From Litsea cubeba (taxonomy: Eukaryota > Streptophyta > Magnoliopsida > Laurales > Lauraceae), in contig CM022955.1 in the NCBI GenBank assembly GCA_012931725.1, forward strand, positions 51,275,809-51,339,808: DNA of 64,000 nucleotides. Reading direction: 5' to 3'. Shown here one piece after another: positions 44,181 to 57,126 of the stretch. Numbering within the stretch: the stretch's first letter is position 1; each line of letters begins with the position of its first letter. Under the pieces are notes generated by a model. It saw only the letters and a program-made list of their open reading frames with translations, made no database searches and was not told the origin of the DNA. The translations under genes were made by a program, and so were the position numbers.

Positions 44181-44600
44181 TGCCACTTTTTGCTAACAAG
44201 TGAGGAATCCATGAAGAATCCCTAGATTTGAGAATTGCATCACTTGAAGATTTGGATAAATGAGTTTTCATATTGATACTGGTTCTTATCCATGCACGTA
44301 GATGAGAAAAATTGATATCAATGTGCCACTTTTTGCTAACAAGTGAGGAATCCAGGAAGATTCCCTAGATTTGAGAATTGCTCACTTGAGGATTTGGATA
44401 ACTAAATTTTCATATTGATATTGGTGCACGTAGATGAGAAAAATTGATATCAATGTGCCACTTTTTGCTATCAAGTGAGGAATCCATGAAGAATCCCTAA
44501 ATTTGAGAATTGCTCACTTGAGGATTTGGATAACTGAATTTTCATATTGATATTGGTGCTTATCCATGCACGTAGATGAGAAAAATTGATATCAATGTGT
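44181..44600. repeat. Three tandem copies of an approximately 140-bp unit
   Basis: Units begin TGCCACTTTTTGCTA at 44181, 44324 and 44456 and run through AAGTGAGGAATCCA, TTTGAGAATTGC and GTAGATGAGAAAAATTGATA. The second is shortened. No coding sense. Confidence 0.9.
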
Positions 44601-44702
44601 AAGGGCAGAATCAGAAAAATTTCCTTCGTGGTCCACTATTATAAAAAAAAAAGCTAGGTTAATGTAAAAAAAAAAAAAAACATAGAGAAAGGGAGAGAGA
44701 GA

Positions 44703-44732
44703 GAGATATATATATATATATATATATATATT
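44703..44732. repeat. (GA)n/(AT)n microsatellite
   Basis: A GAGAGA tract passing into a run of AT dinucleotides. Confidence 0.9.
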
Positions 44733-44835
44733 TCATTACACCAGGGCTGGCTAGCATGCAAGTCTGCAAGTCTTATGATCAAGTGCCTCTCAAACCCTAC
44801 GCCCTACTTTATTAAGGGGTTTCTTCCTGTAAAGC

Positions 44836-44838
<3 letters not shown>

Positions 44839-44875
<37 letters not shown>
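44839..44875. repeat. (ATT)n microsatellite
   Basis: Twelve or so consecutive ATT units. Confidence 0.9.
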
Positions 44876-44879
<4 letters not shown>

Positions 44880-44989
44880 ATACCCGTAAGTAGAGCAGTC
44901 TTTACTCTGCGATCTTGGCTCGGGGATTTTAACATCAAATAGACCCAGTTAAGTTCTTCTGACATTGAAAGCAGAAGTATCTATATAAT

Positions 44990-45350
44990 AAGGGAGCTCA
45001 GTTTTTGAATTCCCCATATTTTAGACCCTTGGATTTATGTACATAAATCCTAAAGATATTTTGGACCCTTGGATTTAAAAGGGCAATGAAAAAAGGGGCT
45101 AAAAGTCGGGAGAAATTTACAAGTTTTTGCCATCCCCATCAAACACATCTTGGTTTGTACGGCACAAAAGGGGCAGCTCTTCTTCATTTAAAAAGAAAAG
45201 GAAAGAGTGTTTATTTTCTTATTGTTCTGTCATTGATAAAAAAAAGGTTTCAAAAGCAAAAAAAAAAAAAAAAAACTTTTTGTAAGGGAGCTCAATTTTT
45301 GAACTCCCCATATTTTGAACCCTTGGATTTATGTACATAAATCCTATGCC
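44990..45350. repeat. Direct repeat pair GGGAGCTCA...
   Basis: A block of about 65 bp, GGGAGCTCAGTTTTTGAATTC then CCCATATTTT and CCCTTGGATTTATGTACATAA, is present at 44992-45055 and again at 45287-45350, with a third partial copy (TTTTGGACCCTTGGATTTA) at 45060. Confidence 0.8.
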
Positions 45351-45599
45351 TGAGATTAAGAGGAAAGGGGTTAAGGGGGTTTGAGAGTCCACAGATCTGA
45401 GACACTACTTTCCCAGAACCCTTAGTTAAGTTCAGAACCCTTAGTTAAGTTCAGGTTAGATGATGGGTTTGAGTTGGATTTGAGTTCGGATTGATTTGGG
45501 CTAGAGTTTGATAAGTTGGATTGGGTCAGGTTCAGGTCAGGTCTGACGGGTTTAGTTAAGGGCCCAAACACTATCTGGATCAGAGGTTTAGGGCAAAAA

Positions 45600-45930
45600 A
45601 GGTGGGCTGCAATGGGTCCGATCCGGGCAATAATCACTGGGACCCAGGTTTCGCAAATTTTAATCTGCCCATCGAATTTCAAAGTTCTATATATATGGAT
45701 GAAAAGCCCTCGATGAGTAGATCGATGTGAGCCAGCTTTCGGAGCAATCAGGGGTCTAGAAGTGATAGGTGATTTTTCAAGTGGGCACCTTGGGGTGCGA
45801 GACCTAATATTATGATTTTTGATCCGCCCGTCGGATCTCGAAGTTCTATATATGGACGGAAAGCCCTCGACGAACAGATTGCAATGAGTCAATTTGTAGG
45901 ACAATCAGGGGTCCAAGAATAATAGGTGAT
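45600..45930. repeat. Two tandem copies of an approximately 165-bp unit
   Basis: Both copies hold CCCATCGAATTTC/CCCGTCGGATCTC, AAGTTCTATATATGGA(C/T)G, AAAGCCCTCGA(C/T)GA and CAATCAGGGGTC(C/T)A. Probably a piece of an LTR-type repeat. No gene. Confidence 0.75.
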
Positions 45931-46442
45931 CATTGACTCAGGACCTAATCAGGACATCGTTAAATAGGGTGGACTGAATTACTCATCATAGGGTGCCAAA
46001 ATTCAGGTTAGTTGTTAGGTGGTCAAAGGAAGAGTAATTAGATTTAGTTGTGCTCAGAGCATGGTGCGTCATGCCTTCAGGTACGGGCAATCACTAGTTA
46101 TATAATAAAGTAGAGTTTGCTGCTCCTCCATATTATGTACATGTGGTGTCATGGTTCGCTGATCAGATTATTGATGTGATGGGCCTCCTAACCAATGAAA
46201 GATATCCAAAACTTCAACTGGAAAGTATTATTAAGCATTTAAATTTGGGCGTCTTCTAGTGAGGGAGTGGGGAGAGAGACAGAGTAATGCTGTGGATCGG
46301 TGATGATCGTCTGCTAAGAAAGCAGAACAAATCAAAAGCTTGCATCTCACTATTGAAAGTACAGAAACCAGTTCAACAATACAACTATGCAAGAGAAAAA
46401 TGGGACAAATAAATATATAGCAACTCTTACACCAAAAGAAAT
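45931..46442 (-). other. ACLB 3' untranslated region and flank
   Basis: Downstream of the ACLB stop on the minus strand. AT-rich with AATAA-type signals (around 46220-46235 on the minus strand), but no single poly(A) signal can be chosen. Confidence 0.4.
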
Positions 46443-49400
46443 TCACTTGGTGTAAAGAACATCCTCCCATGGGTGGCGGTACAGTGGCTGCTTCAATCTC
46501 TTCTGGTCAAAAGTATGCCTGCAAATTCCATGAAAGAGTCCATCAAATTAAAACTACTATTCACAAAATTGAGGAATATTCATATGCATCCATCCCTCAC
46601 CATAGGGACACTTACATGGGTTTCCTTCTTTACATATGAACATTACTCTTCGGCAAATGACCATATATGGCATTTCCTCTTTTAAACACAAATATTTCCC
46701 ATTTTGTATGTGTCCCTCACCCTATGGTAAGGGATAGATGCATATGAACATTCCTCCATAAATATATCTTTAATCAATCCGATATTACTACCATTACGGC
46801 TGACTATATCTACCATCAAAGAATGCTCAAGCCCATAGATCCAGGCATTCCTATAGTTGATAGGATCATCATTGAAGATAAAATGGACGTAAGCTGATAG
46901 TTTTGACATGTAACTCACCCAATGAGACCAATTGATCGAGCCAGTACAAAGAGTCCATTCAGGTATCCAATGTCTACAATCTCGTCAATCTCTTGTTTGG
47001 TGAACATTCCGCTGCCAGCAAGGAGATCCAAGAAAAGTGATGCAATTGCACCGTCAACATTGAGAACCAGGTTGTTTGCCTTCGAAAGAGTGTAGGTCTC
47101 AACTTGAACTGCATATTCCATGTATTTCACAGAAGGGAAATGGGTGTGCGCATATTTCTGCAGCATTTCTACTCTCTTGTCTCTATTATCTGCCCTCTTG
47201 ATCCTTCAAGCAACGAGCAACATTCCCAGTATTCTAAGATCAAACAATGATATTTCTGGTATAATAATCAGTACATATTCCCAACATGTGAATAGAAATA
47301 CATTTATAATGGGCTTCTAGGTGTCATATTGCGTGCCCTATTCGTTAATCAATCTAAATTATTTACTTATTTTTATTATCTCCATCTTTTTTCTTATTTA
47401 AAATAGTTAGTAATCATTGACCGCTGTTGGGACAATAGTTGCAGTCAATTAGGAGGCTTGATTTGTGATCAAGGTCAACCTTACCAAGATTGGTGGAGAT
47501 GTAGGATCATTTATGTATTTATTTTCTTTTCTCGGAATGAATACAGCAGACTATTGCCATGACCATCCCACGATTAAGTTCCTTTAAGTTTTGCCAAATA
47601 TTTACCTGTGTCCAATTCCTGGTACACGGATGCCCTTCTTTTTCATACCTTCAACAAACTCATATGGACTAAGACCCTGAGAGGGGAAAAAACCATACTT
47701 GAGAACATGCTGTTTCCATGATTTGATAGAAATATAAGATTTTATCTATTGCCTTAGTAACAACTAACAAAAAAAAAAAAAAAAAAAAAAGAGTACCCAT
47801 GCAGATATTAACTCAACTTACCCTGTCATATGCATCCTTCAAGTATCGAGCAGCATCATCAATGGCCCCACCAAAACGGGGGCCAATTGTAAGCAACCCT
47901 GTTTCAGAAAACCATTCAATTATATTAATGCAATCCATAAAATGTTTTCTTACAGATAAGATTTATTAACATGAAAGGACCACAGAAATAAAAGTGGTAA
48001 AAAACAGGGGAGCAAATCAGTCAAACTGATAGATGATAACATCAGAAGATCAGGAAGCACAGTAACTGTCATGGCACTTGTCAAAGCTCAAAGTATTGTT
48101 TGTTGAATAATCTTTCGACCACACCTCAGTGATTATATTAGTCTCACTTGGTATGAGAAGTGGTGACCTTAACGTAGATCCCAGATCTTGTTGATAATCC
48201 ATATATATCTACAGCTCCAACTCTAATTCTACAGTTGAAACAAATGTATACACATCCATATATTTTATCTGTATGAGCAAGTCAGAGAAGGAAAATTTAA
48301 AAAAGCCCAATACATCCACATGGCTACATCCATGCCTAAAATTCTAGATCCTAAAAATATATGAAAAATGGAAATTAAAAAAAAATCACCCTATCTACTT
48401 TTATGTCCATGTTTCTGGACACTTGTATACATCAAAAATGTACAACCGATATGGAAAAAGTTATAAAAAGTGACATGTCCTTGTTAGATAGATTCAAATA
48501 CAAATCTAATTGCGATGCAAAGGGGACATTAGTAAGAAAATTATTAAGATGCAGTTGGGCAGCAGTTATTTACCTGAGACAAGGCTGGAAACTAAATCTT
48601 TTCCAGCCCTTGCTGTAACTATAGTATTGTGAGCACCAGAGACACATGGACCATGGTCTGCACATAACATGATGCATATCTGACACCAAGGCCATATACT
48701 TATGTGAGTTATGGAATAGAAAAGGAAAGTCACATTCCTTAAAAGTTACAAGTAAAAATATAAAGGATGTAATTTCAAGGGATCCATTTCTTTTGAAGGA
48801 TTTAAGAGAATTAAAGGTTCCAATCCAAATAAGAGAAGTAAATCAGCATTTTTAACAATGAAGAGGTGTAAGTTACTTCATGACAAGGGCCCATGATAAA
48901 CTCACCTCAATAAACTGTGTACAGTAGCGGGGCAGACTACGCTTGAACCACAGAAGAGAAATCACATCACCCACTCCATAACCCTTTTCAACAATAGTAG
49001 ACATAGGCACACCAGCGTAGCATGGTTCTTCACCTGCAGATTAAACATCAGAAGAATTATGTCAGTGCTTTCGCTCACATCATTCAAGGTTTGAAAACTA
49101 GAATAAAAGCAAGAGTATAGCTTGAATCAAACCTCTCTCATCAGAGATGGTGGAGATGATATGAGTTGGAGCCCGAACCTTCCCACTTTTGATTGCAGAG
49201 CTGAGATCCTCAGGGATGGGAGGTGGCTTAACTTCAGGTACAGGGGCAATCTCCCCTTCTTCAACCTAAGATAAAATGAGAGCATTAAAATGTGACAATT
49301 ATCATAGAAAGCTAATTCCTAGTTTGAGAATTAAGATATAGTTCGCCAGCTGAGAACATAAAATCTCATCATTTGTATCAACCAAGACTCCCAAGCTAAC

Positions 49401-52400
49401 AAAAAGTAACATTTAATCAATAGAAATAGGTTGTAACATTAAAGAAACATACAAGCTTTTCAAATGTCTCTTTTATCGCACCCTCTAGGGCTTCATAGGA
49501 AGTTGGAACAACTGCTCCTGCATCCCTCAATGCTTGATTTTTTGCTTGTGCAGATTCCATTTCTCCACCACTTTTTGCACCCTAGTTTATAAAAAATACA
49601 AGGGCAATCAGGGTACAGGAAATATAAAACATAACAATACCAGATGTCTGGGTAACTCACAGCATGGCCAAATTGTACTTCCGACTTGAATAGTCGTGCA
49701 CAAGTTCCACTAACCCAGGCAACCACTGGTTTGTGGACCTTTCCTTGTTTTAGAGCTTCAACTAGGGAGTACTCATCTCGTCCACCGAGTTCCCCAAGCA
49801 CAACCATCATTTTGACCTGAGATGGAACCATCAATTAGGTTAGCGAAAAATTAAGCAACTGTTTTGAAAGGGAAATTCCTTGACCAAGGAAGCCAAAGTT
49901 TGTTCCCAAGTATCATCTGTCATTTTTTTGGGGGAGTTATTGCGAGTTTTGGAGATGAATCTTATGTTTGGGGTTGGGGGGATGGGATTTTCTTGTTCAG
50001 GAAGGGATGTGCATTTTTTAATATGATGATTGGGTTGGGGTGGGTTCTTTGCTTGTTTTGTCTCCTAGGGTTTTTCGTGTTGTCTCTAATAAAGAGTCTT
50101 CTGTAATAAGCAAAGTTGTGTCTTAGGTTCTTTCATTTTTGGAGAGCATTGCGTAAGTCAGAGGAGTCGTAGTATCAATAGTTCCTAAATCTTTTGACAA
50201 CACTTTTATTTGCAGGAATGATAGGGACATTCGTATTTGGAAACATTCGACATTGGGACTCATTTGGGTAAAGGCTTTATATCAGGCGTTGGAGGCTTTG
50301 CCTCAACTTAGGTATGTTTGTTCTCTAGCGAGGCAGGGATTGGCTTCTCCCCACGTGGAGGCATTTTGTTGGTTGGCTTATTAAGAGAAGAGTATCCACA
50401 GCTTATTTTTTAATGTGTAGAGGCTTGCACTCAGGGAGCATTTCTGATATTTGTGTGATGTGTGGGAAGGAGGCGGAATCGGTTAGCCATCTTCTCAACC
50501 ATTGTGAGGTTGCTTCTTTTATTTGGTCTCATTTCATATTTAGGTATGGCATACTCTGGTCTCCTAGAGATGGCAGAGGCATGGTAGTTTGGGCCTTTCA
50601 GTGGTTTTTTGTTCTGGAATATCATCCCTTTTGCGATTCTATGGTCAATTTGGAAAGAAAGAAACAATAGGATCTTCAAGGGTACTATTCCAAGGAGCTT
50701 CTATCTTTGGTAGCTCTAAGGATTGCTAAGTGCGTAGGGGTTTAAAAGGAGTTCTCTAGTGTTAGTTCGATGGATATTTTGTATAATTGGGAGGCTTGTA
50801 TGTGTTGTGGCTTGGGGAAGGAGATCATTGGAGCCCACTCCATCCGGAGTGTTGAAATTTAATGTCAATGAAACTACTAGAAGCAAGCCGGGTCTTCCCG
50901 GCATTGGAGGCGTTTTGTGCAATGATATGGGGGAAATTCTCTGCATATTCTCTTAAGGAGTGGGGGACAAGGATTCAAATGAAGCCGAGGTCTTGGCTAT
51001 ATTGGAGGCTTTGAGGATCTTTTCTTGCTCATTTTTAGCTAGTTTGATGGTGAAAGTGACTCACGGAATGCTCTCTCCTAGGTAACCGATAGTTGTGTTA
51101 ATTTGTGGAAACTTCATTTTTGCTTTCTTGAGATTTAGGAATTGGCTTCTCATCTCAATGTGGACTTCGACCACATGCTAAGCTCTGCAAATGGTTTGGA
51201 AAAGTGTTTAGCTAAAGAGCAGGTTGATAGATCTTACTCTTTGGTTGTGCCTTCATTGTAGTTTTGTTCTTTTTTGTAGGGTATAAGTCTTTCGTACCCT
51301 ATCCTTATCTTTAGGGTTTGGAGTTCCTATTTACAAGTTACTGTTACTTTAAAAAAATGATGTAGAAAGTTTAAATTAAGCCATTGATGTTCTGGGAGTA
51401 TAGGACTAGAATTTTTTATGATGTTTTCAGGTAAAGCCGAATTTCATGATTTGTAATTTAAAAAATAAAATGATGTCTTGACTAAAGGCCTAGATAATCC
51501 TTTTTTTTCTGATGAGAAACAAAGTAAATGAGGCATACATTTTACAGAAAGGAGCGATGGTAGGATCCAATTTCAGAAAGAATATGTAAATAGACAAAAG
51601 AAAAAGATTAATCTACTCTTCAAAGAAGCTCCTACAAAAGAGCAATCACGTCAACAAGGAATTACCTGTGGAATGTTGTTAAACCGCAGGACATGATCAG
51701 AAAGAGTTGAACCTGGAAACACATCTCCTCCTATTGCTATGCCTGCAAATGTTTCAGCTCACATTCAATTTATAATGGCCATAAATCTATGGAAAATAGT
51801 CGGCAGATAAGAGAAAGAGCCATTAACATGCTTGTACCATTATACCTTCATAAATTCCATCAGTAACACGTGCTATTGTGTTGTACAGTTCATTTGACAT
51901 TCCCCCCTGCAATAGTATTACAGACATTTAGTTCTGATTAATTTTTCAAACCACAATATAGACTGTAACAAGTTTCTTTTTTCATGGCATACCAAACACA
52001 GTTTATGTAATCAGTCCATATTATTTAATTAGTTAAGGTTGTGCATTGGTTAATCCAGATATACTTCTACTAAATAATCACGCGAACTCATTATTTTACA
52101 TCATTCTCATCTTAGGGTTAACTCATTATTCTATATGTTAGATGCAATCCCACTCTTATCAATTTTTAACAAGATACCACAAAGAGATTCGTTCCGATAC
52201 CTTGGGTTGATAATTAGTAATGATGGAGAGATTGAAGGTGTAAATAATAGAATACAAGCGAGATGGTTGAAGTCGAGAATTCCTTTTACAATGCTTTATG
52301 ATAGGTGCATACCAACACGATTGAAAGGAAAATTTTCAAGAACAATAATAAGAGCAACTGACCTATGGAGCAAAAAGTTGGCCAGTCAAGAAGTAAGATA

Positions 52401-55400
52401 TACACAAAATGAGTGTAGTAGAGATGAGAATGTTGAAGTGGATGTATACTAAAACTAGAAAAGATAAAATTAGAAATGAGCACTTTCATGAGCATTTACA
52501 GGTAGCATTGTTCCTTGTAGAAAAGGGAAAACATGGAGATGACTCCTTTTACAAGAGAAAACATTCAATTTAAGCTTACTTGACACAAAACAATAAGGGG
52601 GAAACACAATATGACACTGAGTTTTTCATTATATCTCATTTTTCTAGTACAAATTCCAATTTACAGCAGATAATTGTGGAACTCGATCTTCGGATGTGTG
52701 GATGATGGGTCATTTATAGAAGACATGAGCCCTCCAACTGTCCTTTCGATGGCTATGTCTGTTCAAAATTTAAAATACAAGATAAAAAACTACATGAAAA
52801 CGTAGAAGAAAGGCTAGTTTACAACTTCTTCGAGGACCACTGGCCGCTGGGTACGTAGGAAATTCGATTCCTTGTCTTTTATAAATTCAATGTCAATTTC
52901 GGATTTGGCCTTTGATGTTGGTGTCTCCATGGGTAGTCAGAATTTTGGTCCAACCAAGACCCCTTTCATCATTTCACTTTGGCCATTTTTGTGTGCAAGC
53001 CGTGGTCAAACTTGAATTTGCATGATGGGAATTTTGTCCAGGATGGTGTGGTCCCCAATTAAAAAAAGAAACATGAAAATAAAGGAAAAGAAAAGATTAT
53101 AACTGCATGAGGTTAAAATCCCCTCCAAAGGAGTGCTCTGGAGGTTCTGAGTACCGTTGAGGTCTTGGGAGGACTGAGTTGAACCTGTAAGTTGTCACAG
53201 CACTTTCTCCTAGAGCATGGGTAGATTTCTCCTTGATCTTCTTTTCCTTCTCTCTCATGTGATGTTCTTTCCTCTGTTTTGAACGATCCTTCTTGATGCC
53301 CTTAAATGAGCTTAAACTAGGCCCTCTATAGCCTTAAGAGCGGCCAAAACCACTTTCCCCACTCTCTCCACTAAACAGAGTTCTAGTGTCTGAGGTTGTA
53401 GGACATAAGTTGGGGGTCACAAAATCTGACCCATCAGCCACCTAGGTCGTGGAAATGTTCTTGTGACGGTGATGATCGTGTTCCAACTACCTATAACCGC
53501 CAAAAACTGGTGCTCCACATGAGTGCAGGGCTTGATTGGGTCAAACTCGAGTGCCACGTGTCACTCGGTGGTTGGAACGTGCCATGTTGACTTAGCTGCT
53601 TATGGGACTGATTTGAAGCAAATATGGCCTAAGGGTCGTGAACTTCCCCTCGGAGTCGCAGACTTTGAGTTCACTTCCACTAGGGGTCGCAGAGCTTGAG
53701 CTCTCAACTACCCGGGGTCACAGGTTTTTCTAGCCTGCGACCCTCGGTTGCAAGTTGGCTCTTTTGTTTGTTTCTCTCTTGTTTCTCCTCTATTTTCTCC
53801 AAAAGTTTGAGGGAAGGTTCTTCACATGTGTTTTGATGGTCTTGATCTGAAGGCCTTCGATTGCTTGATCATCCGAAGGTGGGGCCCATCAGACGCTGTC
53901 AATCCTTGCACTATTTGGAATCAAATGGCTTCAACTTCATTTAAGTTTGCTTCTTTGAGCTTGGATATGACCCAATATCCTTTGAATGGCCCTTCCTTAT
54001 GATTTTTATCCTTTGACTTGTTGTCTACCTGTCATATTTTCTAATTGCTTGATTAAAAGAAATTAGAAAATATCCAGTTATGCCAAGAAGCTTGCAACCT
54101 TGCACCCTAGCCTCTCAGAAGGTTTCAAGGCCTCACATCTCCACCTTTTGGAACACTGATGTAAAAACTCCCAAAGCTAAAAACAGAATTTTGGAGGAGT
54201 TTGAAAAATGTGAAGGGCCAAAACAACAAGGTACTGCCTGGTGACTAGACATGTTAGAATTGATGGAGAAAGATACACCCCATTTACTGTAGTAATCTAA
54301 TGCCCAAAAGATAGTGGCCACTCTCTTACTTGCAGCCTAACTGAAATGACTTTCACCCTGAAGTGCCATTAATAGGCAGAGTACCTCCAGAGGCCAAAAT
54401 GACTATTGAAGTAAACCTTTTTACTTTTGAGATCCCTCCCAGGAATGCATACCTATTTATTGATGTTACACATCTTGAACAAAACAAACTATTTCTTTGT
54501 ACTTTCCCATTTAGAAACAACCATTCTAATTGCCAGTCTCACATTATCTTAGAATATCCTTCTAATTATTTCTTTACAAATTTGATAACTAATAGATTAA
54601 GGGAGAAAATTATTTTATTTTCCATTAGATCAAGAATGGTCATCATTCCGACGCATAGTATGCCAAGGACCAAACATCTAGGTAACTAGGTCACAACACA
54701 ACTTCGCAAAAGCTAAGACCAAGAATTTTTTGTGTTAACAAACAATGAACAAGTAGGTGTTCCACAATTTTGTCTTTGAACATAAAGTATGTACTTGAGG
54801 GAATTAAGTTGACCACTTTAGACATGATTTGAAGTGAAGACTTTATTTGCCATAATGATCGAATTTGAAAATTGCCTGACAAGCTCATATGCCCCAAATG
54901 ATAGACATGGACTCAATCCATGGCACCAAGTTAGGTGCTTGAACATGGATTTTCCTGAAACATTCCCGTAGGAACACCATTTCCAAAGTCGTACATTTTT
55001 GCACTGCAATTTGTTTGAGTTCTTCGGAAGTGTATGAACTTTTTTACAGAATTTCACTTTGCAAACTAAATGTTGTTCCAAAAGTAATGGTAAAAATATC
55101 GTAAATCCATGACACAATTCAATTTTAGAACTTCCATCAGAAATAGAGAAAGTAGATACCCTTTAAGTGGAGGCTGCCAAAAAATATAGAAGCAGAAAAT
55201 CATAACTATCCTAAACATTAACATACAGATTTGGACACGAAGCCAACAGATCCAGGCCTGTAGAGTTTGGATTGAATTATATTATCAATCGTTCCAGCAG
55301 TGTCACCAATTTTAAAGGCTCCAGCTTGAATGCCTCCAACAGTAGCAGGGCCAATAACAACCTGTATTAACATTCGTTTTAATATAAGCATTGAGACATA

Positions 55401-57102
55401 TTATCAAAGAGCAATCAACTGCATCAACATCATCTCAACTAGTCATGTGATTTGAATCTCCAAAGCATATACTTTGGTGCATTCTCCTTGGGTAAACCAC
55501 TCAGATTTGACTCTAAAATAAAACTTTGTGAACAAAATTCACTTTGTCTGCACACCTTGTTATTTGCCCGTGCATAAGCAATCAACTGTTTGGTATCAGC
55601 TTCTGGAACACCTTCAGCTATTATAGCTACAACTCTGATGGTTGGCTGCTTCATAGCAGCCATAGAGGAAGCAGCTGCACTGCAAATATATTAAATGACA
55701 AACATGCAGCCCAAAATGTAAGTCCTTTGTATCTGAAGAACATTGATGTTTAAATTTTTCACTAACCTTCTGAATGATGCAAAGTTGATAAAAACATCAG
55801 CAGTGGTATGTGCACCGCAAGCTGCTTCAATGCTATAATGAAAATCAGAGAAGATATTAGAAGACCTAAAGTTTGTAAGACATGAAAAAAAAATATATTA
55901 AATGGATAAAAATGCACAATAGCAGCTTGACCAAGAAGGCTAAATTTTACAATGATGATGAATAACGATGACGTAATGTTATCCAAGCACTAAAACAATT
56001 TTATAAAGATAACTCTTCAGAAAAAAAACAAAACTCCATCATCATTTCTGTCAAGGCAAACAGAGCTTGGCCAAGAATTTTCACCACACATTGAATCAAT
56101 CAAGTTGAATGTGCAATGTAAAAGAAAGGATATAGCAATATCTGAGACTAAACAATGATGCAGGCCAGACCCATGATCCATGGGTCAACCAAGCCCACTA
56201 AAACCCATTAAAATTTCCAGATCGTGCTTTCAGATCGTTCCAGCCTAAGATGATTTGATTTTTTGAGTAGTAGCTAAAATTTAGGGGTAGATACGAGATT
56301 TCGTAGAAGGTTTTGCTAAGAAAATCTTATTTGGTTTAGACTTTTATTTTTTATTAGAATTGCCTCCAAAATTGAATTAGAGTCTGGATTCTATATAAAG
56401 GATTGTAATCCCTCCTTAGGGATCAGTTCATTGATTAAATAAAATTTTCTTCCTTGAGTTTTCTCTCAGTTATGTGTCTTTGGTGTGAGACCAAATCTTG
56501 AGATACTCTCCAAGCCAAAGAGATCATAAAACTGATTCACATAAACTTCTCCAAACAATCAGTTTGAATTTTTAAGCCAAGTAGACCCAAAAGCTCAAGA
56601 TTTGGTACAATGTGAAAGAAAGCATACAGCAATATCTGAGACTAAACACGTTGTCCTAACTCATAACATCACCAAGTAGAACTCAGCGAATAACAAAATA
56701 TGGTGAGCTAGAACCTTCAATTTTGATAATCTGATACGCGACAAAGGAAAGCACCTTGAATGAACCGGTATTGCAATTTCCTCTTGACCGAAAAATAGTT
56801 TCTGAAATCCCTCTGCTCCTGGGTTAATGATTCCAGCAACAGATGGTGCTTCCCTCCCTGTTAAAATCACATGGAATAGCATAGTATTTTATATTAATAT
56901 AAATAGCCATGAACAGAAACACCAATATGTATGGATGCAAGTACTGAGATTTAAAAGCGATTAATGCTGTCCATGAACAACTACGAGGGTAGTCATACAC
57001 ACCACAGAGGAAGTCAAAATCAAGCATGCGCTGAACGGGAAGCTGCTTATAGTTGTAGAATAATGCTTGTGTATTCCGTGAAAATAGCTGTCCTGTAGCC
57101 AT
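46443..57102 (-). CDS. ACLB: ATP-citrate lyase subunit B (beta chain)
   Basis: Sixteen exons on the minus strand: 57003-57102, 56755-56857, 55767-55832, 55556-55679, 55227-55361, 51846-51906, 51666-51742, 49661-49816, 49453-49581, 49133-49265, 48906-49033, 48574-48679, 47822-47898, 47606-47676, 46919-47203, 46443-46518. All introns are GT-AG and all junction phases agree. Total 1827 nt, 608 residues plus TGA, the usual length of plant ACLB. It opens MATGQLFSRNTQALFYNYKQ. The N-terminal half is succinyl-CoA-synthetase-like, with GPATVGGIQAG (about 135-145) and the phosphohistidine loop FGHAGA (His about 273). The C-terminal half is citrate-synthase-like, with ADHG (411-414), GPRFGGA (445-451) and GIGHR (485-489). 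With ACLA it cleaves citrate to acetyl-CoA and oxaloacetate in the cytosol. Apparently intact. Confidence 0.98.
49868..51350 (+). pseudogene. LINE fragment in ACLB intron 7 (zf-RVT and RNase H)
   Basis: Plus-strand, antisense to ACLB, within the intron 49817-51665. A reverse-transcriptase linker (FGDESYVWGWGDGIF, where LINEs have G..I.FW.D.W) is followed at 50413-50540 by a zf-RVT segment, CRGLHSGSISDICVMCGKEA then ESVSHLLNHC. Next is an RVT_3-type RNase H at 50820-51260 (GVLKFNVNETTRSKPG, GIGGVLCNDMGEIL, DSNEAEVLAILEALRI). Stops and shifts break it. A 3' truncated-to-tail fragment of an L1-type retroposon; no duplication was identified. Confidence 0.8.
51907..55226 (-). other. ACLB intron 5, long, repeat-bearing
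   Basis: 3.3 kb, the longest intron of the gene. It holds the LINE RT fragment at 52137-52510. The rest (52.6-55.2 kb) gave no recognised protein; 53430-53760 has repeated GGGTCGCAG/GGGTCACA motifs, probably transposon remains. Confidence 0.6.
52137..52510 (+). pseudogene. LINE reverse-transcriptase fragment in ACLB intron 5
   Basis: Plus strand, antisense to ACLB. PQRDSFRYLGLIISNDGEIE, NNRIQARWLKSR, DRCIPTRLKGKFSRTIIRA and, after a frame change, MRMLKWMYTKTRKDKIRNEH match the C-terminal part of plant L1-type reverse transcriptases (FRYLGS...DGEI...V..RI.AGW.KWR). About 125 codons survive; no catalytic FADD segment is present. Confidence 0.85.
56110..56652. repeat. LTR-like block between direct repeats in ACLB intron 2
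   Basis: A segment of about 45 bp ending GCAATATCTGAGACTAAACA occurs at 56111-56155 and again at 56606-56650. Between them lie about 450 bp with TCTATATAAAGGATTGTAATC, a later ATTAAATAAAATTT and a CT-rich run, the layout of a small LTR (U3-R-U5). No clear TG/CA ends with a 5-bp duplication were fixed. Confidence 0.5.
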
Positions 57103-57126
57103 GATGTACTAAGGATTGAAAGCAAC
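57103..57126 (-). other. ACLB: ACLB 5' UTR segment before the start codon
   Basis: An acceptor TTCTTCAG ends at 57127 (minus strand), 24 bases before the ATG. This indicates a 5'-UTR intron running to a donor such as GATG/GTGAGAG near 57975, with a leading non-coding exon at about 57976-58160. Confidence 0.55.

Noticed and set aside
44839..44875. (ATT)n run as part of a transposon tail
   Set aside because: No element end or duplication could be tied to it; treated as a plain microsatellite.
45422..45904. 160-codon minus-strand frame
   Set aside because: It spans the two-copy 165-bp repeat and a GGGTCAGGTTCAGG-type simple stretch, with no recognisable domain.
46682..46918. Minus-strand frame within the last ACLB intron
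   Set aside because: It begins inside the intron after the exon ending at 46919 and shows no protein similarity; the proper splice joins 46919 to 46518.
54363..54689. 108-codon plus-strand frame in ACLB intron 5
   Set aside because: AT-rich, no recognised domain, no splice or homology support.
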